DNA from: Mnemiopsis leidyi
Lineage: Eukaryota > Ctenophora > Tentaculata > Lobata > Bolinopsidae
Assembly (NCBI GenBank): GCA_000226015.1
Contig: JH154132.1
Coordinates: 157,748-192,851 of the forward strand
Reading direction: 5' to 3'
Length of the DNA: 35,104 nt
Position numbers and translations under genes: made by a program
Notes under the pieces: model-generated
Databases searched by the model: none
Seen by the model: only the letters and a program-made list of their open reading frames with translations
What the model was told of the DNA's origin: nothing
In this document: positions 1 through 10,997 of the stretch, one piece after another
Position numbering within the stretch: position 1 is the stretch's first letter
Layout of the letters: each line of letters begins with the position of its first letter

Positions 1-242
1 TAGACACGAAGTTCAACACGCTGATGTGTAGTAATTAGAGTTTCCATCAGGACATAGACACGAAGTTCAACACGCTGATGTGTAGTAATTAGAGTTTTCA
101 TCAGGACATAGACACGAAGTTCAACACGCTGATGTGTAGTAATTAGAGTTTCCATCAGGACATAGACACGAAGTTCAACACGCTGATGTGTAGTAATTAG
201 AGTTTCCATCAGGACATAGACACGAAGTTCAACACGCTGATG
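1..242 (+). repeat. 54-bp tandem array duplicating an intron-exon junction
   Basis: Four full 54-bp units start at 1, 55, 109 and 163, and a partial fifth at 217 runs into the DDX20 exon. The copies differ at one base that I can see (tttt instead of tttc in the second unit). Each unit holds about 24 bp of intron end, closing in CATCAG, plus the first 30 bp of the exon (codons for [10 protein letters not shown]). The array touches the left edge, so its full copy number is unknown. An assembly artefact is possible because the copies are nearly identical. Confidence 0.97.
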
Positions 243-3200
243 CGGGATCCGTACTACGTGCGGATAAGTGCGGACAACATGGGACTGGAGGGGATTCACC
301 ACTTCTACTACACCGTTAAAACTGACAAAGTCAAACATCAGATCTTCTGCAACAAGATTTCCAGGTTAGCTCAGCGTAACTTTTAACGTTACGGTACTGA
401 TTTAGCGTAACTTGTTTTGGTAAGGACATAGTGACAAGCTCAGTTTTATAGAACTTGCTAACATAAAGAATGAAGGAATGTTGTGCTTTACTTAAAAAAT
501 TTACAGTTGACATCACTTGCGATATAGGGTTTCTTACTTACATTCATATTTACAATTTGCCAGGAAAGTCGCCGATATTGCGTCCTGCGACATGTTACTT
601 TTTCTGGCCACACTAAATACTAAAGCGTTATTCAGGACGACTGTCATGGGTCGCTGAGATTTCTGCTAATTGTCAGAATTAACAGTTCACATTACATACA
701 CGCATAGTGTGTCGTGCAAGATCTGTGGCGTTGCTAAACATGGTATAATGATAAGCGTCCTTTTATCTTGATTAATGAAGTAATAAAACCTTGGCCCCAC
801 TGCGATGACGTAATTGCTGATCGAAATAGATATATTTGGAAGCCATCTTACTGACTACACTCGTGTTGCGGAAGCTCAAAATCGCATTGCACCTGGCACG
901 TTTTCAATCAATCACAATCAGAACACACCTAGTTCACCGAACAATATCCCAATTTTCCTTCTTTGTTTTATATTATTGAAATATTTTCCCTGACAATAGT
1001 GCCTTATCCCCGAACACCGTGCCAGAAAATACTTAGGCTACGTAATGCATCTAACATTAACCACAAAACTACGCCCTTTGCGGTAAGACATAAATAGCCG
1101 ACCGAAAAAAGAAAATTGTGGCACCAGAATGTTGGAAAATTCTCCTTGCAAACCTATTTTTATTTACGAAACTTCCTTTTAAAAAAGGCGATGGACGTCA
1201 AATTTTTTGGGGAGGAGTTAGATTTTTTCAATCATGTGACAGCAATTACCGAATTTGAATCCAGATACGACCAATCGATTCCGAGTTAAATTTACACGTG
1301 ACAATGTCCGACAACTTCCTTAGAATTTTTTGTCGACTATTCACTTTTGGTCATTCAGTATGTTGTCAACTGACCAGATATTTTCATTTTAGAATCCACA
1401 ATTTTCAGATAATCTTCTTCTCTTCTTTTCTTATTCTCTACTTTTGTTAAACAAAAATATTTCTAACTTTTTCTCAGGTTGATAGAAATCCTATCCCACG
1501 TGACTTTTGAACAGTGTCTTGTGTTTTCCAACTACCAGACCGGAGCTGAGGAGATCAGTGTGTGTTTGACCAAGGAGGGATTCTCCAATCAGGTATACCT
1601 TGGCTTGTTTGTACAATCAGGTATACCTTGGCTTGTTTGACCAATCATTAATTAATTTTACCTCTATTCAGATTTCAGGGATAAACCATTTTTTGTAAAT
1701 TATAGAATTATTGAAAGTGTAACCTAGGGTTTGATTGGAAAGCTATTATCTATTATCTATTCTGTTTTTGTCTTGACCGCAGTGTTCAGAACAAAAGCAA
1801 TTTTCACTGTGACTGAAATAATGATGAGTACTTTATTTTCAGTTGATAGCAGGGAACATGGCCCAGAGAGACAGATCTCAAGCAATGGCGGATTTCAGGG
1901 AATGTAGGTAAGCAGGAAGCTGGGAGAACAGTTAAACAGAAGAAACAGAAAAAACAGGACACAACGTCCTGTTTTAGGTTCTATTTCGCTGTTAAACTTA
2001 AGCTGTAATAAACAAGTATCAGGAAATACTTGTTTATCTCGTTGTTGACAATACAACTTTATTCTATATCACGTGACAAAAACCACCCTGCACGTGACAA
2101 TCCACCGCACGTGCTGCAGGTTCAGAGTACTGATAAGTACTGACGTCACAGCACGTGGTATAGACAACGAACACGTGGACCTGGTCATCAACATGGACCT
2201 TCCCGTGAACACTCTCATGAACCCTGACCCTCACACCTACCTTCACCGTGCTGGTTAGTACTTAGTGGAGAAGATGTTATCCTTTAATTACAACTTTCTT
2301 GTCTTTAGATTTAGATAACGTTAAAAATTGTTTAATTTATAGATTTAGATAACGTTAAAAAATCTTTAATTTCTAGGGTTATCTAAACAAAACAGTGCGT
2401 TATTCTTTGTTAAGATTATGCTGCGCAAAACGTCAGCTGAACATTCTTTTCCTCTGTCCAAGTTGTTGTTGGTGTTAAGCGGTGATCTTTTAAGGAGAGT
2501 CGCCTCGCAAACGCCAGGGTACTAATGGGATCTTTGTTAAGAGTGTCTAGGCTGACATCTGCTCTTCCAAATATGTTTTCTCGAGTCCTGATGGTGGCTG
2601 GACATTTGAGCCAGTGAGAGACAGTTTCTTCTTCTTCCTCACATGCTGGGCATGTGGGACTCTGTCCAAGTCGTTTGAAATATAATCATATTTTCAATAA
2701 TAGGAATTCATAAACACATAGGAATTCATGCATACATAAATAACGTTTTAATTCAATAATATTCTGATGCTAAGATGGACTTGATACAATCTCACAATAG
2801 AATCAAACGGTCGGTGGTTGCCAAGGTAACCATACTAGATTATCCTTACCATGACAACATAATTATTACACACCACAGTTTCCATGCGGCTCTGACTTCT
2901 GAGTCCCTGTAATCGACCGTTGTTAAGTCCACAAACACATAATATCACGATTCATTACATCACGTATCGAAGTGACTTAACTTATCCGTAACTTTCTTCT
3001 GATGTCATTTACTTTAAACATGACGAAAGGAGGAGAAAGAAATCGTAAATGACGCTAGAGAAATTGTAACTTGTACTTAACTATTATATATCGGTTCTGA
3101 TCTGTATACTACGTAGACAGCAAGTTTCAACCAATCAACCAAGTCGTGTAACCTCAACTTTTAAACAAAGCTGCATTACATCCGTGTTCCCACACTCCAA

Positions 3201-6200
3201 ACAGATCTACTTCATCTCCACTTCACCTCACTTTCTCTTTCCCAGGTCGAGCAGGAAGATTTGGTAGGTACGGGTCTGCTATCTCCATCGTGGCATCTCA
3301 GAAGGAACACATGTTCATCCAGGACCTCGCGGAAAAGTATCAGGTTTCCAGAACATTCTCTTAGTCATCCCATACTCTAATATCACATATGCTAAAAATA
3401 GAACATGGCTGATCAAATGGCCGAGAGAGAAATGGTGACGTCAATTTTAAAACCGGGTAATGTCATGCTGGCTGAGTGAGAGAGAGAGAGAGAGTTGTAT
3501 CAGTATGTGTTATAACAAGTAACAAGGAGGAAAGTGCAGCATATCACACCTGTGTGGCCGTGCGGGGAGAAAGTTAATGACGTTGTTGTGTCTGTCCGTT
3601 TGTTTGAATGAGTGTTCGTGTGTGCGTGATGTCATCATCATCTCTATCATCATCATCATTACCTCGCGCCCTTGTATATATACTCGCTGCCCCAGTGCCC
3701 CATCATTGCACCATTCACTTCCTTAATCTTTCTCTAGTTTCATTCCCCTGTGCTGCCCACCTGAGTCATTAATGACAGGACTAACCTTGTTACTCATATT
3801 ATGGGAGGGTAACTTTCGATCGGCTTTACTTTGCCTGGTAATACTATTGTGTGAAGGTGTAGCTTGAAATATTTTTCGTGAATAATATTCAGCCGCAATC
3901 GCTCTTTCGGGGTCCTCCTGACTGATTATTTACCTGCTTTTATGAGAAATTATAGTTGCGGGAATGCAGCGATTATGTCATTCCGAAAGGCCGGGTTGCC
4001 TACCCAGCAAAATCAGTGGGTGCTCCACAATCCATTTCCTACACGTAGGAATATATGTGTTGTGCAAGAGGACTCATTTTGCCACCTTTCATCGGATTCT
4101 CATGTGTTTGACGTGGGCTGTACTAAATGTACAAATTTACGTCAGATTATTTTTTCGCATTTTTGTTGGTTGTGTATCACAATTCACGCGTCACTCGACG
4201 AAACAACGCACTAGTTTTGATGTTTTGATATATTGGCCTCTTTTTCATTGGTTTTGTTTTGACTACTTTTGGCATTGTGTGTTGTAATTTTGAGAAATGT
4301 AACCAGTGTAGGAGGTCATGTTACCCGTGGGACAGAAAAACTTGTTTTTATTTGAAGTAGTTTTAAATTTGTCTGTCCGTAAGTCCATACTTTCCAACAT
4401 GCATGTTTGTAACACAGAAAACTTCTGTCTAGGTCGAAGTTAAAGAAGGACCTCCCTACGACCAGATAACAGATTTATTGAGACGAAGCAAGGAGCCCGG
4501 CTCTGAACCTCTCAACTTTAAACCCGCTGACAACACCTCAACCCCCTCCAAAGAACAACCCACTCAACCCGAGCCTGATACACAACCATCACCTCCAGAC
4601 ACCACTAACGAAACCTCTCTCTCAAACTCTGACAACACATCTAACTCCAAAGGGAGTTCCCACGACTTTCTGAACGAAGTTACCGGATCAGAGTCCGATC
4701 TTCCAGGAAGTTTGCCGGAAGTTGCGAGCAGTAACCGGAGCAGCAAGAGCGCTCCAACTCCGGATTCTGTGTTTAACGGCTGGTCGGGCAGCACTTCAGA
4801 GAGTGTACCTGTCACAGATCTCAATAGTCTTCGTTCTAACGTCAAGGTCACACAGAAGGTTAGACGTGTTCCTGTGTTTTCTTCTTTAAACTGTGAAATG
4901 AGATACCGTGGTATAGTGCTTTACTGTGCAGAATAACTTTCTTTAGGCTTGAATTTAAGACAAGGAGAGGGGGCTAGTAACTTTAAAGTTCTCGAATTTT
5001 ACTTTTAATGTTATCAGAGACCCGCATTTGAAGATATACGAAACCCTTTTAGCCTGATTGCTGTTTTGCTGCATGGTCCATGAAGGAACAGCATACCATT
5101 TACACAGGATTTGCTCGTTTTCGTTTCAAAGAAGATTATCCAGTATTTTATATCAGCATCTTACTCAGGTTATAAAAACCCTACAAAACCTGACCCCCTA
5201 CAAAACCTGACCGACAAACCTTTCAGTCGAGAGGATCGTCAACTAGGGTGGATCTACGGAAAACCAAGATGTCCAGCAGTACAGACAAGTGTGAAACTGA
5301 CGGCAAGCCAGAGCTGGACGGAAATACCGCTCTCAGCAGCCTTGGGAGTCTAGGTCAGTTCGACAGATCCGGAGCTATTTTTAGAAATTAACCTCTCGTC
5401 GTTTATTAGATCAGGACCGGTTTTTAGATCTTTTTCGAGCTATTATTAGAGCCGGGGTATGCATTGCGTAATGGTTTATTTGTTAATCTCACGTCGTAGA
5501 TCGTCTGTCGTGTTATCGTGCAGTATAGCTGCAGTCAGGAATCTCGGACCTGTAGGAAATCTGTCGAAATAACAGAGGTGTTAGTTACCACAGCCCGATA
5601 GCTCGGTTATACTGCTCTTTGATACTTTGCACTTTATATAACGTTTTGTGTTGTACGAGGTTCTAATTTCAATTACACCTTGTTTAACGTCCTGAGTTAA
5701 CGACTTTGTGTCGCAACTCATATTTATTGCTTTAGTAGTTTGATAGAAAAACATGGTGTTTTACACGTCATTTTAGGAAATGTTTTGAAATCTTGATCAA
5801 AATTAGTTATTTGATTAGGCTGTTAAATATATTTTCTTTTCAAACTCTATTTTCAGTTTCGGACAATGTTCAGAATTTTATAATAGTGAAACGCACACCT
5901 TTTTCTGTTAAATGCCAATTCTCGAAAAAAATTTATTGGTACCTATTTCAGTTGGTGCCAGAAAAATGTTCATGATCTTTATACTATAATTCGTTATGTG
6001 CTAGTTTCGCAAGATCATGGAAATCATTCTCCCTAAAATATCTCTCACCGATGCTTCTATTCCAGGTAGTAAGATCCCGGAAGCGCTAGACTCTGGAATC
6101 CTCCCTGGATCAGAAGATGAGAACGCGTCAGTGTTCAACTTCAGCAGTCAGGACGTGAACCACTACCAGGAAGATTTGACCCTGTTCAATGAGGCCCTGG

Positions 6201-7451
6201 GAAGTTTAAGTTTGATGCCCGAAGAGGAAGTTCCAAGTTCGACTCCATCAACTTGTGGTTCTCAGAAGCCTCCCTCCGATAACGACAATAACACCGGTAA
6301 CGAAGTTTCCAGATCCAGGAGGGGATCCAAAACCCAGAAGAAAGCCAGGAAGCCCCCCAAATCTCTAAACATGGCCTCCCCTAAAGGTCAACCCAACCGC
6401 AGAACACAGTCAGCTGCTGCAGAGTTCGCCAACAGCAACATTCTGTCTCCACATACACCGAAGTGGAGATCTGAGGCAGTTTCTTCGGCCGGCTGTATCA
6501 TACATTCCAAAGCAATAAATGTCAAGTTCCTGCTGGAGAACTACTTGTGTTTGAAATATGAGTTTACTGACAAGAGTTACGATACAAACTACCGTGGTTT
6601 CTTCCCGACAAAGTCTGAGATTCTTCAAAATTCATCCACTGCGCTGTGTGAGGTTCCCGCTAAAATGTCCTTAACTCGGTTTGTGTCACAAGGTTTTGTC
6701 GCCAACTCAGAGCATGATCCACTGGTGGAGAAGCGGACGTCGCCCCCGCAACCGCCCGCCCCCAAGCCATGCTACACGCGGATGCAGTCTGATGACGATA
6801 CAAACTTCGTGCACAAGTCCTTCCAGCCTGACATGTCATGTGAAGATCTGCCCGGGAATGCTCTGCATTCCGTTTCTTCTATCGGACGTCCTGGGTGTCA
6901 ATCTACTAGCTCCTCATTTGACTCCGCATCGCGCCACTCATATGCGCACCATTGCCACCATCGTCCCAATGAAGTTCCTCACTTCTGTAGGGAACAGAGC
7001 AAGGATTCAGGAGTTTCCTTCTACTCCTCCTCTTATTACTACCCCTCCTTCTGCAGTGCTCCGGCTTCATGCGGGGCACCGCCTGCCTGCGCGGCACCTC
7101 CCGTATGTGGACCACCGTCTTCTTGCGCACCCCCTCCCTGTCAAACACCGGGGACACCCTACTATTGGTGGGGGTACATGCCACCTCCCCCCCATGTGCG
7201 GGTACCCCATCCAGCACCCCCCTCCTCCCCCTCAATTCTGCTCCAACTGCAACTCTCCCCAATTCAACCTCGCTGACTTCAGCCGGCACTTCAGCTCGGC
7301 TGACAGCAACAAGCAGTTCGGCTCCGTCGATAGTACCAACAGTCGGAATACGCCGAACGTCTTTAATGATCCAAGATGTTGTGCGCCGGGAGACGTGACA
7401 ACCAACAGGGACTCGTGGAACAGCGCTTGGGAAAAAGCTTGGGAGCAATAA
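213..7451 (+). CDS. DDX20: DDX20/Gemin3 DEAD-box RNA helicase, C-terminal part, 8 exons
   Basis: Exons: 213-364, 1478-1592, 1843-1907, 2120-2253, 3246-3343, 4433-4858, 5227-5353, 6066-7451. All junctions are GT-AG and their phases agree. The first exon opens at MRDPYYVR, as in human Gemin3 (MRDPTFVR). Helicase lobe 2 follows: motif IV (CLVFSN), motif V ([10 protein letters not shown]) and motif VI ([11 protein letters not shown], split between two exons). The Q motif and motifs I-III lie left of the window. After the core come a Ser/Thr-rich acidic linker and a Cys/Pro/Tyr-rich tail ending SAWEKAWEQ. Gemin3 is an SMN-complex helicase in snRNP assembly. About 833 residues are visible, so the protein is probably longer than the human one (824 aa). 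The last exon changes frame near a C7 run at 7187-7193. The small exon at 5227 and the donor at 4858 rest on phase and composition only. AATAAA at 8030-8035 is a possible poly(A) signal. Confidence 0.9.
365..1477. other. DDX20 intron, no other feature seen
   Basis: AT-rich sequence between the donor CAG|GTTAGC and the pyrimidine-rich acceptor TTCTCAG. Short open frames here lack homology that I can recognise. Confidence 0.7.
1586..1641 (+). repeat. 28-bp tandem duplication of a DDX20 splice donor
   Basis: Two copies of a 28-bp unit start at 1586 and 1614 and differ only in the last two bases. A stub of a third begins at 1642. Each copy contains the same donor context, CAATCAG|GTATACC. The first (cut after 1592) keeps the DDX20 frame. 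The second (cut after 1620) would add 28 nt. Confidence 0.95.
2306..2373 (+). repeat. 34-bp tandem duplication in a DDX20 intron
   Basis: The string TAGATTTAGATAACGTTAAA occurs at 2306 and again at 2340, followed by similar T-rich sequence. It is a short intronic tandem repeat with no evident role. Confidence 0.85.
2416..2690 (-). mobile_element. Non-LTR retrotransposon (LINE) ORF2 C-terminal fragment
   Basis: Read on the minus strand, an open frame of about 90 codons ends at a TAA at 2416-2418. It carries the cysteine motif typical of LINE ORF2 C-termini: [19 protein letters not shown] (C-x2-C, then H and C), followed by a basic tail ([14 protein letters not shown]). Only the last part of ORF2 is present, so the copy is 5'-truncated, as is usual for LINEs. 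It lies antisense in a DDX20 intron. The frame is unbroken over this length, which suggests moderate age at most. I cannot assign a clade from so short a piece. Confidence 0.75.
2691..3245. other. Rest of the DDX20 intron after the LINE fragment
   Basis: AT-rich intron sequence. The 3' end has a long CT-rich tract (TTTCTCTTTCCCAG) that makes a strong acceptor before the motif VI exon at 3246. Confidence 0.6.
3344..4432. other. DDX20 intron with (GA)n and (CAT)n simple repeats
   Basis: Contains a (GA)n run at about 3477-3494 and an ATC/CAT-rich stretch at about 3630-3660, plus one TGACGTCA at 3436. Two overlapping open frames at about 3942-4287 look fortuitous: they have no recognisable domain and lie wholly inside the intron. 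The acceptor is TTCTGTCTAG. Confidence 0.6.
5354..6065. other. DDX20 last intron, no other feature seen
   Basis: AT-rich sequence from the donor CTAG|GTCAGT to the acceptor TATTCCAG. The frame of the last exon stays open upstream to an ATG at 6017, but the intron phases fit only if coding starts at 6066. Confidence 0.6.
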
Positions 7452-8843
7452 CTTGGTAGATATGGATTTGTTTGACGTTTGAGAGTCGTGATATAAATTA
7501 GTGAAGAGTTGACACTTGACAAGACAAGCTATATGATATGATTCAAATTTCTTTAAGCTGATTGATTTATTTTGATAAAATCTTTTATTCAAACAGGAAA
7601 ATGATTTGATACTGTTTTATATATTTTGGTTTTTTAAAAATTTGGCATGATAGTAAAGAGATTCGTAAGTAATATAGTTTGATTTATTCAGGATTTAATG
7701 GAGAAATTTTGACTAGATTTTTAATTTAAAATCTATTTATTCAAATACTCTAATTATGACAAAATTATTTGTCTTACTTCATTTTCCCACGAACAAGAAT
7801 AGTTATCATATGCTTATGTCCTTAAGTAATTGAAAGCCACCCTTTACATTATATATTTTGAAACAACAGATTTACGCCCTTCGATATAATTGACCATTGT
7901 ATCGCAATCTTTCCCGAATTATAAGAAAAGTTCTAATATGTTAAAACATATTAAAGATGGTGTATAAGTAATACGATGGTCTATAAGTCAATAAGTCTGA
8001 GTTCATAATAACATAATAAGCACACTAAAAATAAACAGTTTGAAATATTATAGTTGCATTTGTTTGCACCTCGTGATCGTGTAAGAAGTAGTGTCGTCGA
8101 ATATTGAAACAGATATTTTCGAAATTGGTTTCCACCATAACCGGTATAGAACTTATATGATTTAGATTGATTTGAGTTGTCGAGATACATTTTCGAACAG
8201 ATGTAAAACTCTGAGAAGTTTCACAAAGTCTTGGGTAGTAAATTTATTTATGAAAAACCTGGTTACTTGGGAAAGTAGTTTTGTGCTTGTACCACAACTT
8301 TAGAGGGTCTTCTACTGTCAACACAGGAGCGCACGATTAATATATTATTTGTCTGATCGCGCGCACGTACGTATAGCTTGTGAGAATGTAGACTAGATTA
8401 TTGGCTGTGAAGAGCCCAACATTGTTACAATGGGGTCAAATGTTAATCCGGGCTTTAATTTATTTGAAATAAAAAATTAATTCAGGTGATTAGAAATAAT
8501 GGAAACTTGTGTTCATGTAAAGTTTCAATTTTGACTGATGATCAACAGGAGGACGAAAGGACCCAATATTTCTCTGTTCTCATCGATTCGTGAACGCTGA
8601 TATGTGTCATGCAACTGACTCCATATCTCCAATAACGGTTCAAGGTCAATTTTGCAGCAAATTCTTTTCATGAACTTCATGATGTTGAAAATCCGACGCC
8701 GATGGAGTCTTGCCAATCAAACTTGTCCGTTACCAAGGATACTGCAATTTCCGCACGAAGTGGAAATTTTGCACGTGTGCCTTATTTTCTTGTAAATCAT
8801 TTTCTACTACGTCAATTTTCATAAGAACTTTTCAACTTGAATC
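7452..8843. other. DDX20 3' region and spacer to the next gene
   Basis: AT-rich non-coding sequence. Candidate poly(A) signals are ATTAAA at 7950 and AATAAA at 8030. A minus-strand open frame at 8525-8716 begins with TTG, not ATG, and shows no known domain. Just before the next gene are GTTACCAAGGATAC (8730-8743), which resembles an RFX X-box with one deviation, and a CACGTG E-box at about 8773. These are weak promoter hints only. Confidence 0.5.
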
Positions 8844-10331
8844 ATGGACTCTGTAAGAATGCTGTTGGGCAGAGCCAGGAGGTTCTTTTCGAGCTTTGTT
8901 CCTGTCAATGTCGTACCCCACCATGACTTCTATGACGACCTTAATGAAATCGATGAATTCGAAAATCTACTATCCGAACCGGATTTGAATATTGATAGTA
9001 CCCAAGAACAAATTATGGAAGGGTCCACTCAAATTGGTGGCGGGATTGACAATGATAATGACAAGAAGACTGAAACAAGTCGAATCAGAGCTTCAGATTT
9101 TATCCACCCTGTCAACGCGGTACGATAATGCAATTTAAATTGACGTCAGAATTCTTGGGGCAAAGTCAGATGTTTTTTAAATTCTAAATTTCATTTCTAT
9201 ACATTTTACTTTGCTAGTCCAGTCTTAGTTGACCTCAATGGTCAAATACTCTCACATTGTTGGTACCTCAATTGACTTTCTAAAAAAGAATTTAAATTTG
9301 GATTCGACTACCCTCTAACAATTCTGACGACGACTTTTTACTTTGACATTTAAGGGGCCGTTCACAAATGACGTCAACAATTTTGCCGCCTTTGTAAACG
9401 ACCCCAATGTAACGTCTTCACGTTAATTGATGTGACATCAGACATCTATTTCAAATAACAAGGGCCTTCCGATATCTCATCCTGTTGTGAGATGTCGCCT
9501 CGAATTTTAACAATTTAACATTAGTTTTACAAAATATTGCATAATCAATTGTGTCCATATTCATTAAACGTATTGACACTTGACAAAGCCATCATTTGTT
9601 CGCTGCAATCTTCGAATAATACTAACTTTTTATTTTTCAGCCCGCTTGGAGCCTATATCCGGCTCTTTTGAAGAAGCTTAAAGAAATGGACAGCACGACC
9701 CTGCTGCAAATGAGAAGTTCTGCGTTGACCCAACTTGAAAAGATCGAAATTAAAAACGCCACCTCCAAGAAAAGAGGTCTGATCAATTTCATGTAATTTA
9801 ATTAACTGCGATCGCAAGCTTTATTCAATTTCAAATAAAGATTAATGTACGAAGCTGACATATAAAAGGGCTCTAACATTCGCCTCAAAACATGAAATCA
9901 TCATATCACGTCACCACGTGACCTGGATCAGTCTGACTATGAGTCTGACTAAATTTGTAATTTAAACTGCATTTTTCGCATCGCTTGAACTTAATATTGC
10001 TTTTTGTTTAGAACCTGAGAAGAACGACATTGAGGGCGATATCACGAAAACGATATCAGTTATGTCAGTCGACGAAATTGTGGAGGAGGGTAAGACATTT
10101 TCATGATCAAATTTACAAGTCAACTCAGACCCGTGGAAGCCCAATAAACATTCCATATTAAATAGTTTCCAATACAAATAGTTTTTAACTTTTGAATCCC
10201 CAGATCTAAAGAAACGAGAGAAGGCATATAAAGCTGCATGCCTTAGGGCAGCTTTTATAAGCCTTGGGCAAGCTAAGGAAGTATTTAGCTGGGGACCTAC
10301 TACCGGAGGATTTGTCATTTTTCACTCCTGA
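8844..10331 (+). CDS. Small four-exon protein of unknown function, about 205 aa
   Basis: Exons 8844-9119, 9641-9776, 10012-10089 and 10204-10331 join in phase through GT-AG introns, each with a pyrimidine-rich acceptor (TATTTTTCAG, TTTTTGTTTAG, AATCCCCAG). The start is the ATG of MDSVRMLLGRARRFF. The N-terminus is basic and could be amphipathic or a targeting signal. An acidic stretch follows (YDDLNEIDEFENLLSEPD), then Lys/Leu-rich segments that may be helical (ALLKKLKEMDSTTLLQMRSS) and an Ala-rich C-terminal helix ending GPTTGGFVIFHS. I do not recognise a family and see no signal peptide or membrane span. AATAAA at 10859-10864 could end the transcript. The case rests on four phase-matched exons rather than homology. 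Confidence 0.6.
9354..9405. mobile_element. Minimal 52-bp MITE, same family as the 34.3-34.7 kb element
   Basis: Starts GGGGCCGTTCACAAATGACG and ends TTTGTAAACGACCCC, an inverted repeat around a spacer of only a few bases. The left end matches the 450-bp element at 34255 (GGGGTTGTTCACATGTGACG). It lies in the first intron of the 8844 gene. Flanks TAA/AAT are not a clean target duplication. Confidence 0.65.
9794..9839 (+). promoter_or_regulatory. Candidate intronic stop plus poly(A) signal (alternative 3' end)
   Basis: If the donor at 9777 is not used, exon 2 reads on through RGLINFM to TAA at 9794-9796, and AATAAA follows at 9834-9839. This would give an isoform of about 145 aa that lacks the last two exons. 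It is inferred from sequence only. Confidence 0.4.
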
Positions 10332-10990
10332 ATGAGGTACTTTATGTTATTAATGTTATGTTATTGAGCCTGATTTAGAGGTGATTTTGTCATTTAATTT
10401 TTCGGTCATGAATGACGTACCCAGCCAGTAACGTGTTGCTATGAGTGCCTACATGGCAATACTCCATAATTTATGCACCCGTTCCTTGCAGGGAATACTA
10501 ACGTTGCGTGGAGACCTCAGTCTGTGTTGCTTAGAAACGAAGGGGACCGTACAGAGAGCCACGATGCGCCCGGTGATACAAACAGTGTCAGTAAACTTAC
10601 AGTAGTGACCTATCACCTTGCACCGATATGATCTATGAGTATGGACTATGTACCCAGCCGCAGTATTACTGATGACGAAAGGGAAACCACGGAACGACAT
10701 ATTAAAGGCCAAATTTGAATAGAATTCGCGAGAGCATCTAACAATATAACTATAAGCTCGTAGACTTTATGAATGATTTATTTGCTGTCTAATTCATGTT
10801 ATCAGAAATTATAATGATATGATATTTTAATTGTGATTGCAACATAATCATATTGAAAAATAAAAATCATTCGTCAACAAATTCGTAGGTAAATAAGCTA
10901 TGATGAAAATATGTCTGCCGTGAAAACGGAACAATTTGATTGTACTTGAGAGTGGTAACTTTTCGAACACACTCTTGTCCGAGAACTAGA
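10332..10990. other. 3' flank of the small gene
   Basis: Non-coding sequence with AATAAA at 10859. A minus-strand open frame at about 10449-10712 has no recognisable domain. Confidence 0.5.
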
Positions 10991-10997
10991 AGGATAT

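Noticed and set aside
1-242. CRISPR-like array
   Set aside because: The units are contiguous tandem copies without variable spacers and overlap an animal exon.
3942-4287. Two overlapping open frames as a nested gene
   Set aside because: They sit inside a DDX20 intron with no recognisable domain and no splice or promoter support.
6017-6065. Alternative DDX20 start at the ATG in the last intron
   Set aside because: The frame is open there, but exon phases and the TATTCCAG acceptor fit coding from 6066.
8525-8716. Divergent minus-strand gene sharing a promoter with the 8844 gene
   Set aside because: The frame starts with TTG, with a stop just upstream. It is short, and no splice partner or domain was found.
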